Of a stretch of 14,086 bases of DNA, positions 7,262-14,008 are shown one piece after another. The stretch is taken from positions 1-14,086 of the forward strand of contig JBAROV010000162.1 in assembly GCA_049642465.1 (NCBI GenBank). The letters are read 5' to 3'. The translations under genes and the position numbers were made by a program. Source of the DNA: CAWDPQ01 sp049642465 (GTDB lineage Bacteria; Acidobacteriota; Vicinamibacteria; Vicinamibacterales; 2-12-FULL-66-21). Numbering within the stretch: the stretch's first letter is position 1; each line of letters starts with the position of its first letter. The notes below the pieces were generated by a model. That model searched no databases and was not told the origin of the DNA. It saw only the letters and a program-made list of their open reading frames with translations.

Positions 7262-7366
7262 CCCGCCTCCGTCCCTTCGGGACTTCGGCGAGGCAGGCTC
7301 TTCGCGCATGTCGCGTTACGGCGGGCAAGCCGCTTCGCGCATGTCGCGCTACGGTGGGCAAGCCCT
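7262..7366. repeat. Imperfect palindrome plus two 33-bp tandem repeats between tdk and the membrane-protein gene
   Basis: An imperfect inverted repeat with ends GCCTC and GAGGC around TCCCTTCGGGA lies at about 7265-7294. Two 33-base units follow at 7300-7332 and 7333-7365, beginning CTTCGCGCATGTCGCG and ending GGGCAAGCC, with three mismatches between them. A degraded start of a third unit may precede them. The array ends two bases before the tdk stop codon. There are no spacers, so it is not CRISPR. Open frames across it in several phases are repeat translation, not genes. Confidence 0.85.
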
Positions 7367-7367
7367 C

Positions 7368-7937
7368 TTAGCTTCCCAGATGCGGGTCGAAGCACTTCCG
7401 GCAGCGCGCCTCGTAGGTGCCTTGCCCGCCGACGACGACGCGCTCGCTGCTCGGAACGAGACGCTGCGTGTGGTTGGCGGGCGCGCCGCAGACCATGCAG
7501 ATGGCGAGTGTCTTGGTGATGTACTCGGCAATCGCGAGTAGCTGAGGCATGGGCTCGAACGGCTTCCCGAGATAGTCCTGATCGAGGCCCGCGACGATGA
7601 CGCGCTTGCCCTGGCTCGCGAGAGCATTGCAGACGGCCGGGAGATCGGCGTCGAAGAACTGTCCTTCGTCGATCCCGACGACCTCGGTGTCGGGCTTCAC
7701 CCGCAGGAGCAAATCCTTCGAGGAGACCAGGTTTTCGGACGGGATGCGCATCTCGCTGTGGGAGATGATGTGGTCTTCGGCGTAACGGCTATCGACCTGC
7801 GGCTTGAAGATCTGCACCTTCTGGCGCGCGATCTGCGCGCGTCGCAGCCGACGGATCAGCTCCTCGCTCTTGCCGCTGAACATGCTGCCGGTGATGACTT
7901 CAATCCAGCCGGTGGAGGTCGGGTGGGCGACGTCCAT
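7368..7937 (-). CDS. tdk: Thymidine kinase (type II, zinc-binding)
   Basis: A 189-residue salvage enzyme that phosphorylates thymidine to dTMP with ATP. Walker A is GSMFSGKS (residues 17-24). VVGIDEGQFF carries the catalytic Glu91, and GLDQDYLGKPFEPM is the conserved block before the lasso region. Two CxxC pairs (CMVC and CRKC) make the structural zinc site. Length matches the family (about 190-200). The TTG immediately before would add one residue, but ATG 7935-7937 is preferred; AGG lies seven bases upstream. It begins nine bases after the stop of the 66-residue membrane protein, so it is probably in the same transcript as the phosphatidyltransferase. The C terminus ends abruptly at a repeat array (PHLGS-stop), but no conserved block is missing. 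Confidence 0.96.
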   Translation of the reverse strand: MDVAHPTSTGWIEVITGSMFSGKSEELIRRLRRAQIARQKVQIFKPQVDSRYAEDHIISHSEMRIPSENLVSSKDLLLRVKPDTEVVGIDEGQFFDADLPAVCNALASQGKRVIVAGLDQDYLGKPFEPMPQLLAIAEYITKTLAICMVCGAPANHTQRLVPSSERVVVGGQGTYEARCRKCFDPHLGS

Positions 7938-7946
7938 CAAAACCTG

Positions 7947-8147
7947 TCAGCGTCGAATCCATTCCACGATGTAGCCGATAGGTCCGGAGCCGGTGGCCAT
8001 CGGATCGTTGAGCCAATCAGGTGGTGTGAGCCAGACGAAGGCCAGGATGGCGATGACCATCAGGTCGTACTGCCAGCTGGCGCGCTCGTAGGTCCAGTAG
8101 AAAGCGTTCCAGAGGACACGCGCCGGCAGCGTCGCGACCGCTTTCAC
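7947..8147 (-). CDS. Small single-pass membrane protein of unknown function
   Basis: A 66-residue protein with one clear hydrophobic segment (about residues 29-43, LMVIAILAFVWL), preceded by YERASWQYD and followed by LTPPDWLNDP, then a short polar tail ending EWIRR. The aromatic and charged flanks look conserved rather than random. Start is GTG 8145-8147: GGAG lies eight bases upstream, and GTGA overlaps the stop of the phosphatidyltransferase, so translation is coupled. A longer frame up to 8321 only shadows that enzyme. The context suggests a membrane partner of the phospholipid enzyme. I assign no function. Confidence 0.72.
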   Translation of the reverse strand: MKAVATLPARVLWNAFYWTYERASWQYDLMVIAILAFVWLTPPDWLNDPMATGSGPIGYIVEWIRR

Positions 8148-8743
8148 GCGATCACTCCTTCCGCATTCCGCAGCTCGCGCCAGGTGAGGATGATGCGATC
8201 GGCGACGGTAAACACGGAGAGCACCAGCATCACCCAGAGCACGGCGGCCATCCGGTTGGTGAAGGCGCCAATCATGAAGAGAACGATCCGCTCGGGTCGT
8301 TCCATGAAGCCGACCTTGCACTTGGGGATGATCGATTCGGCTCGCGCCCGCGTGTAGCTGGTCATGATGGCGAACATCATCGCGATCGCCGCGACCATGA
8401 CGTAATCGGTCCTGCCCATCCGCGAGTAGAGATAGATGAGGCCGATGAAGAGCGAGATGTCGGAAAAACGGTCGATGACCGAATCCCAGAACCCTCCGAA
8501 CTGGCTGACCGCTTCCAGTTCGAGCGCCACTTTGCCGTCGATGAAGTCAAAAATGTTGGCGATCACCATAATCACGCCGGCGGTGACGAATTTGCCGAGC
8601 GCCAGCGCCCACGCAGCGGCGACATTGATGATGACGCCGACGAACGTGAGAATGTTAGGGTGGATCCGCAGGCGGACGCAGGTGTCGATGATCACCCGCA
8701 GTGGAAACATGCAAAGTTTGCCGATGAGCCCGGTGACGGTCAT
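8144..8743 (-). CDS. CDP-alcohol phosphatidyltransferase family membrane enzyme
   Basis: A 199-residue integral membrane enzyme. Its family transfers a phosphatidyl or similar group from a CDP-linked donor to an alcohol in phospholipid synthesis. About six hydrophobic segments are visible. The family motif D-x2-D-G-x2-A-R-x8-G-x3-D-x3-D is present as D66, D69, G70, A73, G83, D87 and D91, so all four metal-binding aspartates are kept. The Arg after A73 is Leu74 (codon CTC at 8522-8524). The alcohol acceptor cannot be told: glycerol-3-phosphate (PgsA), inositol phosphate or another is possible, and the downstream small membrane protein gives no hint. Start ATG 8741-8743 has no strong ribosome site. 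It faces uvrC across 84 bases. Confidence 0.88.
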   Translation of the reverse strand: MTVTGLIGKLCMFPLRVIIDTCVRLRIHPNILTFVGVIINVAAAWALALGKFVTAGVIMVIANIFDFIDGKVALELEAVSQFGGFWDSVIDRFSDISLFIGLIYLYSRMGRTDYVMVAAIAMMFAIMTSYTRARAESIIPKCKVGFMERPERIVLFMIGAFTNRMAAVLWVMLVLSVFTVADRIILTWRELRNAEGVIA

Positions 8744-8780
8744 GAGTGGTGGCGCTCGCGTCCGTGCCGTGGCCGCGCGC

Positions 8781-8786
8781 TATAAT
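8781..8786 (+). promoter_or_regulatory. -10 element of the probable uvrC promoter
   Basis: A perfect TATAAT stands out in a GC-rich region, 41 bases before the uvrC ATG. The hexamer 17 bases upstream is not a recognisable -35 box. Transcription would begin near 8792-8795, just before the hairpin at 8800-8819. Confidence 0.5.
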
Positions 8787-8799
8787 CAAAGGTTCTAGT

Positions 8800-8819
8800 C
8801 TGCGACAGAAACGTCGCAG
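8800..8819 (+). promoter_or_regulatory. Perfect inverted repeat in the uvrC leader (operator or RNA hairpin)
   Basis: CTGCGAC and GTCGCAG form seven perfect pairs around a six-base loop (AGAAAC), ending eight bases before the uvrC start codon. No Shine-Dalgarno is obvious, so in RNA this stem would occupy the ribosome entry site; in DNA it could be a repressor site. No T-tract follows, so it is not a terminator. Confidence 0.45.
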
Positions 8820-8827
8820 TGTAGCCC

Positions 8828-10912
8828 ATGCCGATCCGCGAACTCAAGGCCCAGATCGCCCGTCTGCCGGAGCAACCCGGCGTGTACCTCTATTACAACG
8901 AGGCTGGGGACACACTGTACGTGGGAAAGGCCCGCGTGCTGCGCGATCGGGTGCGTAGCTACCTCGGCGCGCACGGCATGAGCCCGCGAATCGACGCCCT
9001 CCTGGACGAGGCGCAGCGGCTCGAAGTGATCGTGACCGATTCGGTCATGGAGGCGCTGGCGCTCGAGAACCATCTGATCAAGCAGCGGTCCCCCAGGTAC
9101 AACATCCTGCTGCGTGACGACAAGAACTACCCCTACCTTCAGCTGACGACCGGCGAGGCCTTCCCGCGGGTGCTCGTCGCACGACGTGTGGAGCGCGACG
9201 AGCACTACTATGCCGGTCCCTTTCTGCCGGCGTCGCTCGGTCGCAAGACCATGGCGCTGACACATCGGCTGTTCGGGATCCGTTCGTGCAACGAAACGAT
9301 CACCGGCGCTCGAGGACGCCCGTGCCTCGAGTACGACATCAAACGCTGCATTGCTCCCTGTGTCAGTGCCCTCTGCGGCTCTGAGGAGTACCGCCGGGCG
9401 GTTGAGCATACGCGGATGTTCCTGGAAGGACGCAACGAAGAATTGGTAACCGTACTCCGCGAACGGATGTCGGACGCCTCCGCTGCCGAGCAGTTCGAGC
9501 GCGCCGCGCAGCTTCGCGACGCGATTCGCACCATCGAGACGCTTCGGACGCGCCAGCAGAAAATGGCGAGTGCCGAACTTGGCGATCGCGACGCGTTCGG
9601 CGTCAAGCTGGGCCCTGCAGGCGCGGTCGTCCAGATTTTTCAAGTGAGGAGCGGACGGGTGGTCGAGCGCGTCGAACTCGTCACCGAAGCAGAACCGGTG
9701 CGCTCGGTCGAATTGACCGAAGCCGATGTACTGCAGGCCGCGCTGCAGCAGTTCTATTCCGATCGCCCGGCGCCGCCCGACATTCATGTGCCCGTCAGCA
9801 TTCCCGATCAGGACTGCGAGATGCTCGAAGGGTGGCTCAGTGCGCAAGCCGGGCGCCGCGTGCGGATCGTCGTCCCGAAGCGTGGCGAGAAGCGAGGCTT
9901 GCTCGACCTGGCCGCGCGAAACGCGGAAGTGGCCTACCAGGCCAGATTCAACGAAAACGTCGCGGCCCATTATGACGCGCTTGAAACTCTCAGAGGTGTT
10001 CTCGCGTTGCCGTCGATTCCCCGGCGGATCGAGTGCTTCGATATCTCGACAATCCAGGGCAGCGACACGGTCGCGTCGATGGTCGTGTGCGAAGACGGTC
10101 GGATGAAGAAGTCGGAATACAGGAAGTTCAGAATCCGGGGTCCGGGGCTCGAGGTTCGGGGCTCGGGGCTCGGATCTTCGATGGCGATGCTCGGTCGTCC
10201 AGGCGATGCCGTTGACCCGCCAGCGCCTGCGGCCGCCGCGAGCGGCGAGTCTGCGAGCCGCGCCGCGGCCGATGCGGGACCTCCGATGGCGATGCTCGGT
10301 CGTCCAGGCGAAGACGTTGACCCGCCAGCGCCTGCGGCCGCCGCGAGCGGCGAGTCTGCGAGCCGCGCAGCGGCAGCGCGTGGGGGTGGGGCCCCACGCG
10401 CATTGATAAATGACGATTTCGCCGCGATGCACCAGGTGGTGCTGCGCCGCTACCGAAAACTCCTCGAAACCGGTGGGCCGTTTCCGGATCTGATCCTGAT
10501 CGACGGCGGCAAGGGACAGCTCTCGGCTGCGTATTCGGCCCTCGAAGAGTTGGGTCTCGGGAGTCTCGTGGCGGCGGGGCTGGCCAAAAAAGAGGAACTG
10601 CTCTTTACGCGCGATCGCACAGACGCCATTGCTCTGGCCGAGGATAGTCCGGCGCTTCTCTTGATCCGTCGGACTCGAGACGAGGCGCACCGGTTCGCGG
10701 TCACGTTTCACCGCCATTCGCGAAGCAAACGCGATCTGCGATCTGAGCTCGACGGTATCGCCGGAATCGGCGCGCGCCGACGGAAGGCGCTCCTCGTGGC
10801 GTTTGGGAGCCTTGCCGGCGTGCGCCGCGCCACCCGCGAGGAGCTCGTTCGCGTCGTTGGAACAAAATGCGCGGACGCGGTGCTCGCCCATTTCGCCGCT
10901 TCCGCCAGATAA
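8828..10912 (+). CDS. uvrC: UvrC, excinuclease ABC subunit C, with in-frame repeat insertion
   Basis: The nuclease of nucleotide excision repair; it cuts on both sides of a lesion held by UvrB. The 694 residues comprise: the GIY-YIG domain (GVY 18-20, YVG 31-33); four cysteines 154, 166, 174 and 178, spaced as in the E. coli UvrC iron-sulfur site; the UVR helix pair that binds UvrB (about 215-235, EQFERAAQLRDAI); and the RNase H-like domain with Asp405 (FDIS), Asp559 (IDGGKGQ) and His621 (DEAHRFA). A C-terminal tandem helix-hairpin-helix follows (GIAGIGARRRKALL). Residues 438-528 form a low-complexity Gly/Ala/Pro/Ser-rich insertion between the strand YRKFRIR and the helix DDFAAMH, which are nearly adjacent in the family. 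Without it the protein is about 603 residues, the usual size. All catalytic residues stay in frame, so it looks functional rather than broken. TATAAT and a hairpin precede it. Confidence 0.97.
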   Translation: MPIRELKAQIARLPEQPGVYLYYNEAGDTLYVGKARVLRDRVRSYLGAHGMSPRIDALLDEAQRLEVIVTDSVMEALALENHLIKQRSPRYNILLRDDKNYPYLQLTTGEAFPRVLVARRVERDEHYYAGPFLPASLGRKTMALTHRLFGIRSCNETITGARGRPCLEYDIKRCIAPCVSALCGSEEYRRAVEHTRMFLEGRNEELVTVLRERMSDASAAEQFERAAQLRDAIRTIETLRTRQQKMASAELGDRDAFGVKLGPAGAVVQIFQVRSGRVVERVELVTEAEPVRSVELTEADVLQAALQQFYSDRPAPPDIHVPVSIPDQDCEMLEGWLSAQAGRRVRIVVPKRGEKRGLLDLAARNAEVAYQARFNENVAAHYDALETLRGVLALPSIPRRIECFDISTIQGSDTVASMVVCEDGRMKKSEYRKFRIRGPGLEVRGSGLGSSMAMLGRPGDAVDPPAPAAAASGESASRAAADAGPPMAMLGRPGEDVDPPAPAAAASGESASRAAAARGGGAPRALINDDFAAMHQVVLRRYRKLLETGGPFPDLILIDGGKGQLSAAYSALEELGLGSLVAAGLAKKEELLFTRDRTDAIALAEDSPALLLIRRTRDEAHRFAVTFHRHSRSKRDLRSELDGIAGIGARRRKALLVAFGSLAGVRRATREELVRVVGTKCADAVLAHFAASAR
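10137..10171. repeat. Heptamer tandem repeat inside uvrC
   Basis: Five units of seven bases: GGGGTCC, GGGGCTC, GAGGTTC, GGGGCTC, GGGGCTC. It is the left part of the insertion and encodes GPGLEVRGSGLG. The seven-base period does not preserve frame, so the unit count here is constrained. Confidence 0.85.
10176..10370. repeat. 105-bp tandem repeat inside uvrC
   Basis: Two units with a period of 105 bases (35 codons) start at ATGGCG 10181 and 10286. About the first 85 bases are nearly identical (GATGCC against GAAGAC, plus two changes near the end). Both encode MAMLGRPG, then VDPPAPAAAASGES. The units are in frame with uvrC. Confidence 0.9.
10376..10401. repeat. Inverted repeat at the right end of the uvrC insertion
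   Basis: GCGCGTGGGG and CCCCACGCGC form ten perfect pairs around a six-base loop, eleven bases before the UvrC sequence resumes at Asp529 (10412). It could be the terminal hairpin of the inserted element. Confidence 0.75.
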
Positions 10913-10956
10913 GCGTTGAAGAATCAGTGGTTTTGCCGTAATCTTACGTTCTCTTC

Positions 10957-11574
10957 TTGGACGTCTTTTCCGCCATCATCGCTTTCGCCATCGTCCTCGT
11001 GTCGCTGACGATTCACGAGGCCGCGCACGCCTGGACGGCCGAGCGGCTCGGCGATCCGACAGCGCGCATGTTGGGACGCGTGTCGTTGAATCCCCTCGTA
11101 CACATCGATCCGATCGGGACGCTGCTGCTGCCGCTCGTCGCGGCGATTAGCGGACTGCCAATTATCGGATGGGCCAAACCGGTTCCCGTGAACATCAGCC
11201 GACTCCGGCACCATCGGCGCGACTTCATGATCGTCGCGGCCGCGGGGCCTGGCAGTAATTTCGCGCAGGCGGTCATCGGCGGGCTGTTGTTTCAGGCGCT
11301 CTCGTCCGGCGGCGGGGAGGTCGGCTCTCTGTCGCTAATCCTGAAGGCGTTTGTTCAAATCAACCTGCTGCTCGCCTTTTTCAATCTCATTCCCATTCCG
11401 CCGCTCGATGGCGGAAATGTTCTCGCTGGGCTTTTGCCAGAGAGCGGAGCAGTCCTGCTCGACGGCCTGCGGCAGTGGGGATTCATCCTGTTGTACGCGC
11501 TGATGCTGACGGGAGTGTTAAGTCAGCTGATTCTGCCGCCGACCTTCTTTCTCGAGGACCTGCTGCTCCAGTGA
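10957..11574 (+). CDS. Site-2 protease family (M50) integral membrane zinc metalloprotease
   Basis: A 205-residue polytopic membrane protein related to intramembrane-cutting site-2 proteases; its substrate is unknown. The first membrane segment carries HEAAH (residues 20-24, zinc ligands and catalytic Glu21). LGDPTARMLGRVSLNPL, HIDPIGT and GWAKPVPVN follow. NLIPIPPLDGG (143-153) provides the third ligand, Asp151. There is no PDZ domain, as is usual for this short YwhC-like subgroup. Start is TTG 10957: a stop lies in frame at 10939 and no ATG or GTG intervenes, and family alignment begins there. No clear ribosome site is seen. It follows uvrC by 44 bases and its TGA overlaps the trpS GTG. Confidence 0.92.
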   Translation: MDVFSAIIAFAIVLVSLTIHEAAHAWTAERLGDPTARMLGRVSLNPLVHIDPIGTLLLPLVAAISGLPIIGWAKPVPVNISRLRHHRRDFMIVAAAGPGSNFAQAVIGGLLFQALSSGGGEVGSLSLILKAFVQINLLLAFFNLIPIPPLDGGNVLAGLLPESGAVLLDGLRQWGFILLYALMLTGVLSQLILPPTFFLEDLLLQ

Positions 11575-12560
11575 AGTCTCGTGTTGTTTCGGGCATGCGC
11601 CCGACCGGCAGGCTCCACCTTGGACACCTCGTGGGTGCCCTCGAGAACTGGGCGACGCTTCAGGACCAATACGAGTGTTTTTATTTCGTGGCCGATTGGC
11701 ACGCGCTCACCAGCGACTATGCCGACACGTCCGAGGTTGTCGCGAATGCCTACGACATGGCCGCCGATTGGATCGCCGTCGGCCTGGACCCTGAGCGGAG
11801 CACGCTCTTCGTTCAGTCGCTGGTTCCGGAGCACGCGGAACTGTTTCTGCTGCTCTCGATGACGATACCGATCCCGTGGCTCGAGCGCGTGCCGACCTAC
11901 AAAGAACAGATCGATCAGTTGACCGAGAAGGATCTCTCGACCCTCGGGTTTCTCGGCTATCCGCTGCTCCAGACGGCCGATATCATCATCTACAACGCGC
12001 ATTTCGTGCCCGTGGGTGAAGATCAGGTCCCGCATCTCGAACTGAGCCGGGAGATCGTCCGAAGATTCCATAATTTTTATGGCGAGTTGTTCGAGGAGCC
12101 GAAGCCGCTGCTGACGACATTTCCCAGGCTTCCAGGGCTCGACAACCGGAAGATGTCCAAGAGTTACGGAAACACCATCAACCTGTCGGATGATGCGGAG
12201 ACAGTGCGGAAGAAAGTGATGCAGATGTATACGGATCCCAGGCGCATCCGGGCCGACATTCCGGGCACCGTCGAGGGGAATCCCGTCTTCATGTATCACG
12301 ACGCGTTCAACCCGGATAAAGCCGAAGTCGAAGACCTGAAAGCCCGTTATCGCGCGGGTAAAGTCGGCGACGTCGAAGTGAAGACGAAACTGGCCAAGGC
12401 GCTCAACGCGCACCTCGAACCGATGCGTGGCCGTCGTGCCGAAATTCTCGCCAAACCATCCGCGTTGCGTGAGATTCTTTATGACGGCTCGCGTAAGGCC
12501 CGCGCGATCGCATCGGAGACGATGGAGCGCGTTCGGATGGCGGTCAAGCTCAGGTACTGA
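11571..12560 (+). CDS. trpS: Tryptophanyl-tRNA synthetase
   Basis: A 329-residue class I synthetase that charges tRNA-Trp with tryptophan in the cytoplasm. SGMRPTGRLHLGHLVGA holds the HIGH-type ATP motif as HLGH (residues 16-19). FVADWHALTSDY and GFLGYPLLQTADIIIYNA form the tryptophan pocket blocks, PVGEDQVPHLELSREI is conserved, and KMSKS is at 194-198 (NRKMSKSYGN). Length matches the bacterial form (about 330). GTG 11571 is preferred, since the family begins just before SGMRPTG; the open frame back to 11475 shadows the M50 gene. The GTGA overlap suggests coupled translation. It is followed by scpA after four bases. Confidence 0.97.
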   Translation: MKSRVVSGMRPTGRLHLGHLVGALENWATLQDQYECFYFVADWHALTSDYADTSEVVANAYDMAADWIAVGLDPERSTLFVQSLVPEHAELFLLLSMTIPIPWLERVPTYKEQIDQLTEKDLSTLGFLGYPLLQTADIIIYNAHFVPVGEDQVPHLELSREIVRRFHNFYGELFEEPKPLLTTFPRLPGLDNRKMSKSYGNTINLSDDAETVRKKVMQMYTDPRRIRADIPGTVEGNPVFMYHDAFNPDKAEVEDLKARYRAGKVGDVEVKTKLAKALNAHLEPMRGRRAEILAKPSALREILYDGSRKARAIASETMERVRMAVKLRY

Positions 12561-12564
12561 GTCC

Positions 12565-13356
12565 ATGGAATACCAGCCGGAATTCGAGTCCATCCTCGAA
12601 GCGTACCCAGTACGCCTCCAGAACTTCGAAGGGCCGCTCGACCTGTTGTTGCACCTCATCAAGAAGCACGAGGTGAACATCCACGACATCCCGATCGCGC
12701 TCATCACGCATCAGTATCTCGAGTACATCGATTTGATGCAGGAGATGAATCTGGATGTGGCAGGCGAGTTTCTCGTCATGGCGGCGACGCTGATTCACAT
12801 CAAGTCGCGCGAGTTGCTGCCGCGTCCCGATCCGACGCAGGAGGATCCCGAAGAGGATCCGCGCGAGGCGTTGATCCGTCGTCTGCTCGAGCACCAGAAA
12901 TTCAAGGCGGCGGCGGAACTGCTCCACGAGCGTGAGACCTTGCGGAGCGCGCAGTGGACGCGTCCGGACGGTCCCATCGCCGAGATTGCCGGTGAAGCGC
13001 CAGAACCCGAGGTCGAGGTCGACCTATTCAGTCTGATCACCGCGTTCCGATCCGTTGTCGAGCGCGCAAAGCACCGGCCGGCGATCTATTTGCCCGGAGA
13101 ACAAATCTCGATCGAGACTCGCATCGAACAGCTGCTCGCGAAGTTGTCCGAGACCGAGGCGTGCGGGTTCGACGATCTGTTTCAGGACGTCCAGACGCGT
13201 GCGGGCATGATCGTGACGTTTCTCGCCATGCTCGAGATGATTCGGTTGAAGCTGATTCGGGTCTATCAGACGGGGTCCGTTGGGCCGATCCGGGTGTATA
13301 AACGCGCGCGGCCATCAGACGCGCCGCGGCCGCTCGGCGATCCGGAACGCGTGTAA
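12565..13356 (+). CDS. scpA: ScpA, kleisin subunit of the SMC-ScpAB condensin
   Basis: A 263-residue protein that bridges SMC heads and binds ScpB in chromosome compaction and segregation. The N-terminal kleisin signature is FEGPLDLLLHLIKKHEVNIHDIPIA, then YLEYIDLMQEMNLDVAGEFLVMAATLIHIKSRELLP. An acidic linker (DPEEDPREALIRRLLEHQKFK) follows. The C-terminal winged helix includes TFLAMLEMIRLKLIRVYQ, and the tail beyond it is basic. Start is ATG 12565, four bases after the trpS stop; the longer open frame from 12427 is a trpS shadow. It precedes scpB by 11 bases, the standard arrangement. Confidence 0.95.
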   Translation: MEYQPEFESILEAYPVRLQNFEGPLDLLLHLIKKHEVNIHDIPIALITHQYLEYIDLMQEMNLDVAGEFLVMAATLIHIKSRELLPRPDPTQEDPEEDPREALIRRLLEHQKFKAAAELLHERETLRSAQWTRPDGPIAEIAGEAPEPEVEVDLFSLITAFRSVVERAKHRPAIYLPGEQISIETRIEQLLAKLSETEACGFDDLFQDVQTRAGMIVTFLAMLEMIRLKLIRVYQTGSVGPIRVYKRARPSDAPRPLGDPERV

Positions 13357-13367
13357 GGGGTTAAACA

Positions 13368-14003
13368 GTGTCCGACCATCTCAAACCAATCGTCGAAGCT
13401 CTGATCTTCGCGTCTCCCGAACCGTTGACGCCAAAGGCGCTCTACCGACTGCTCGACGATGAGCCGAAGGAAGACGTTGACGCCGCACTGGCAGCCCTTC
13501 GCGCCGACTACGAGCGACCTGGCGGACTCCAGATCGTGGAGGTTGCCGGGGGATTCCAGATCGTCACTCGCACGGAACTCCACGAATGGGTGCGCAAGCT
13601 GTTTCACGAGCGCACCACGCAGAAGCTCTCGGTGCAGGCACTGGAGACGCTCGCCGTCATCGCCTACAAGCAACCAATCACCGCGCCGGAGATCGCGGAG
13701 ATTCGAGGCGTCAGCAGCAGCGGTGGTGTCTTGTCCACGCTGGTGGAACGCCGGCTGATCAAGACGGTTGGCCGGAAGCAGGTGGTGGGCCGTCCGTTCA
13801 TGTACGCAACCACTCGCGAGTTCCTCGAACGATTCGGCCTCAACGACATCGGCGATCTCCCCAAGGTCGAGGAGCTCTCAGACGCGCTAGGTTTTGAATT
13901 GCCAACCGCGCTCGCCGAGTCCACCGCGAGCGCCGAGCTGCCGTTCGACGGCGCGGCGGAAGAAGTCGCGGCCATCGCAGCGGAAGACGAGACGGTGCAC
14001 TAG
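13368..14003 (+). CDS. scpB: ScpB, SMC-ScpAB condensin subunit
   Basis: A 211-residue partner that dimerises and wraps the ScpA linker. Two winged-helix domains are visible: residues about 1-80, beginning HLKPIVEALIFASPEPLT, and about 85-165, containing LSVQALETLAVIAYKQPITAPEIAEIRGV, the family signature. GRPFMYATTREFLERFGLNDIGDLP closes the core. An acidic Ala/Glu-rich tail of about 40 residues follows and is probably disordered. Start is GTG 13368 with AGGGG seven bases upstream, the best ribosome site in this group. The TAG stop is at 14001-14003, and a heptamer repeat begins five bases later. Confidence 0.95.
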   Translation: MSDHLKPIVEALIFASPEPLTPKALYRLLDDEPKEDVDAALAALRADYERPGGLQIVEVAGGFQIVTRTELHEWVRKLFHERTTQKLSVQALETLAVIAYKQPITAPEIAEIRGVSSSGGVLSTLVERRLIKTVGRKQVVGRPFMYATTREFLERFGLNDIGDLPKVEELSDALGFELPTALAESTASAELPFDGAAEEVAAIAAEDETVH

Positions 14004-14008
14004 TCGCT

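Noticed and set aside
7300..7365. Possible CRISPR array
   Set aside because: The units are directly adjacent with no unique spacers, and there are only two; no cas gene is present.
7111..7519. Several overlapping open frames across the repeat cluster next to tdk
   Set aside because: They are translations of the 33-bp repeats and the palindrome in different phases, with no gene-like content outside tdk.
7947..8321. 124-codon version of the small membrane protein
   Set aside because: The added N-terminal part lies inside the phosphatidyltransferase gene in another phase, and a strong GGAG site with GTG at 8147 gives a better start.
8795..10891. Open frame of 698 codons on the minus strand covering all of uvrC
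   Set aside because: uvrC is certain from its motifs. The antisense translation shows no family features and is long only because stop codons are rare in this phase in GC-rich DNA.
8828..10912. uvrC as a pseudogene because of the internal insertion
   Set aside because: The reading frame is intact from start to stop, with all catalytic residues, the four cysteines and the helix-hairpin-helix region present.
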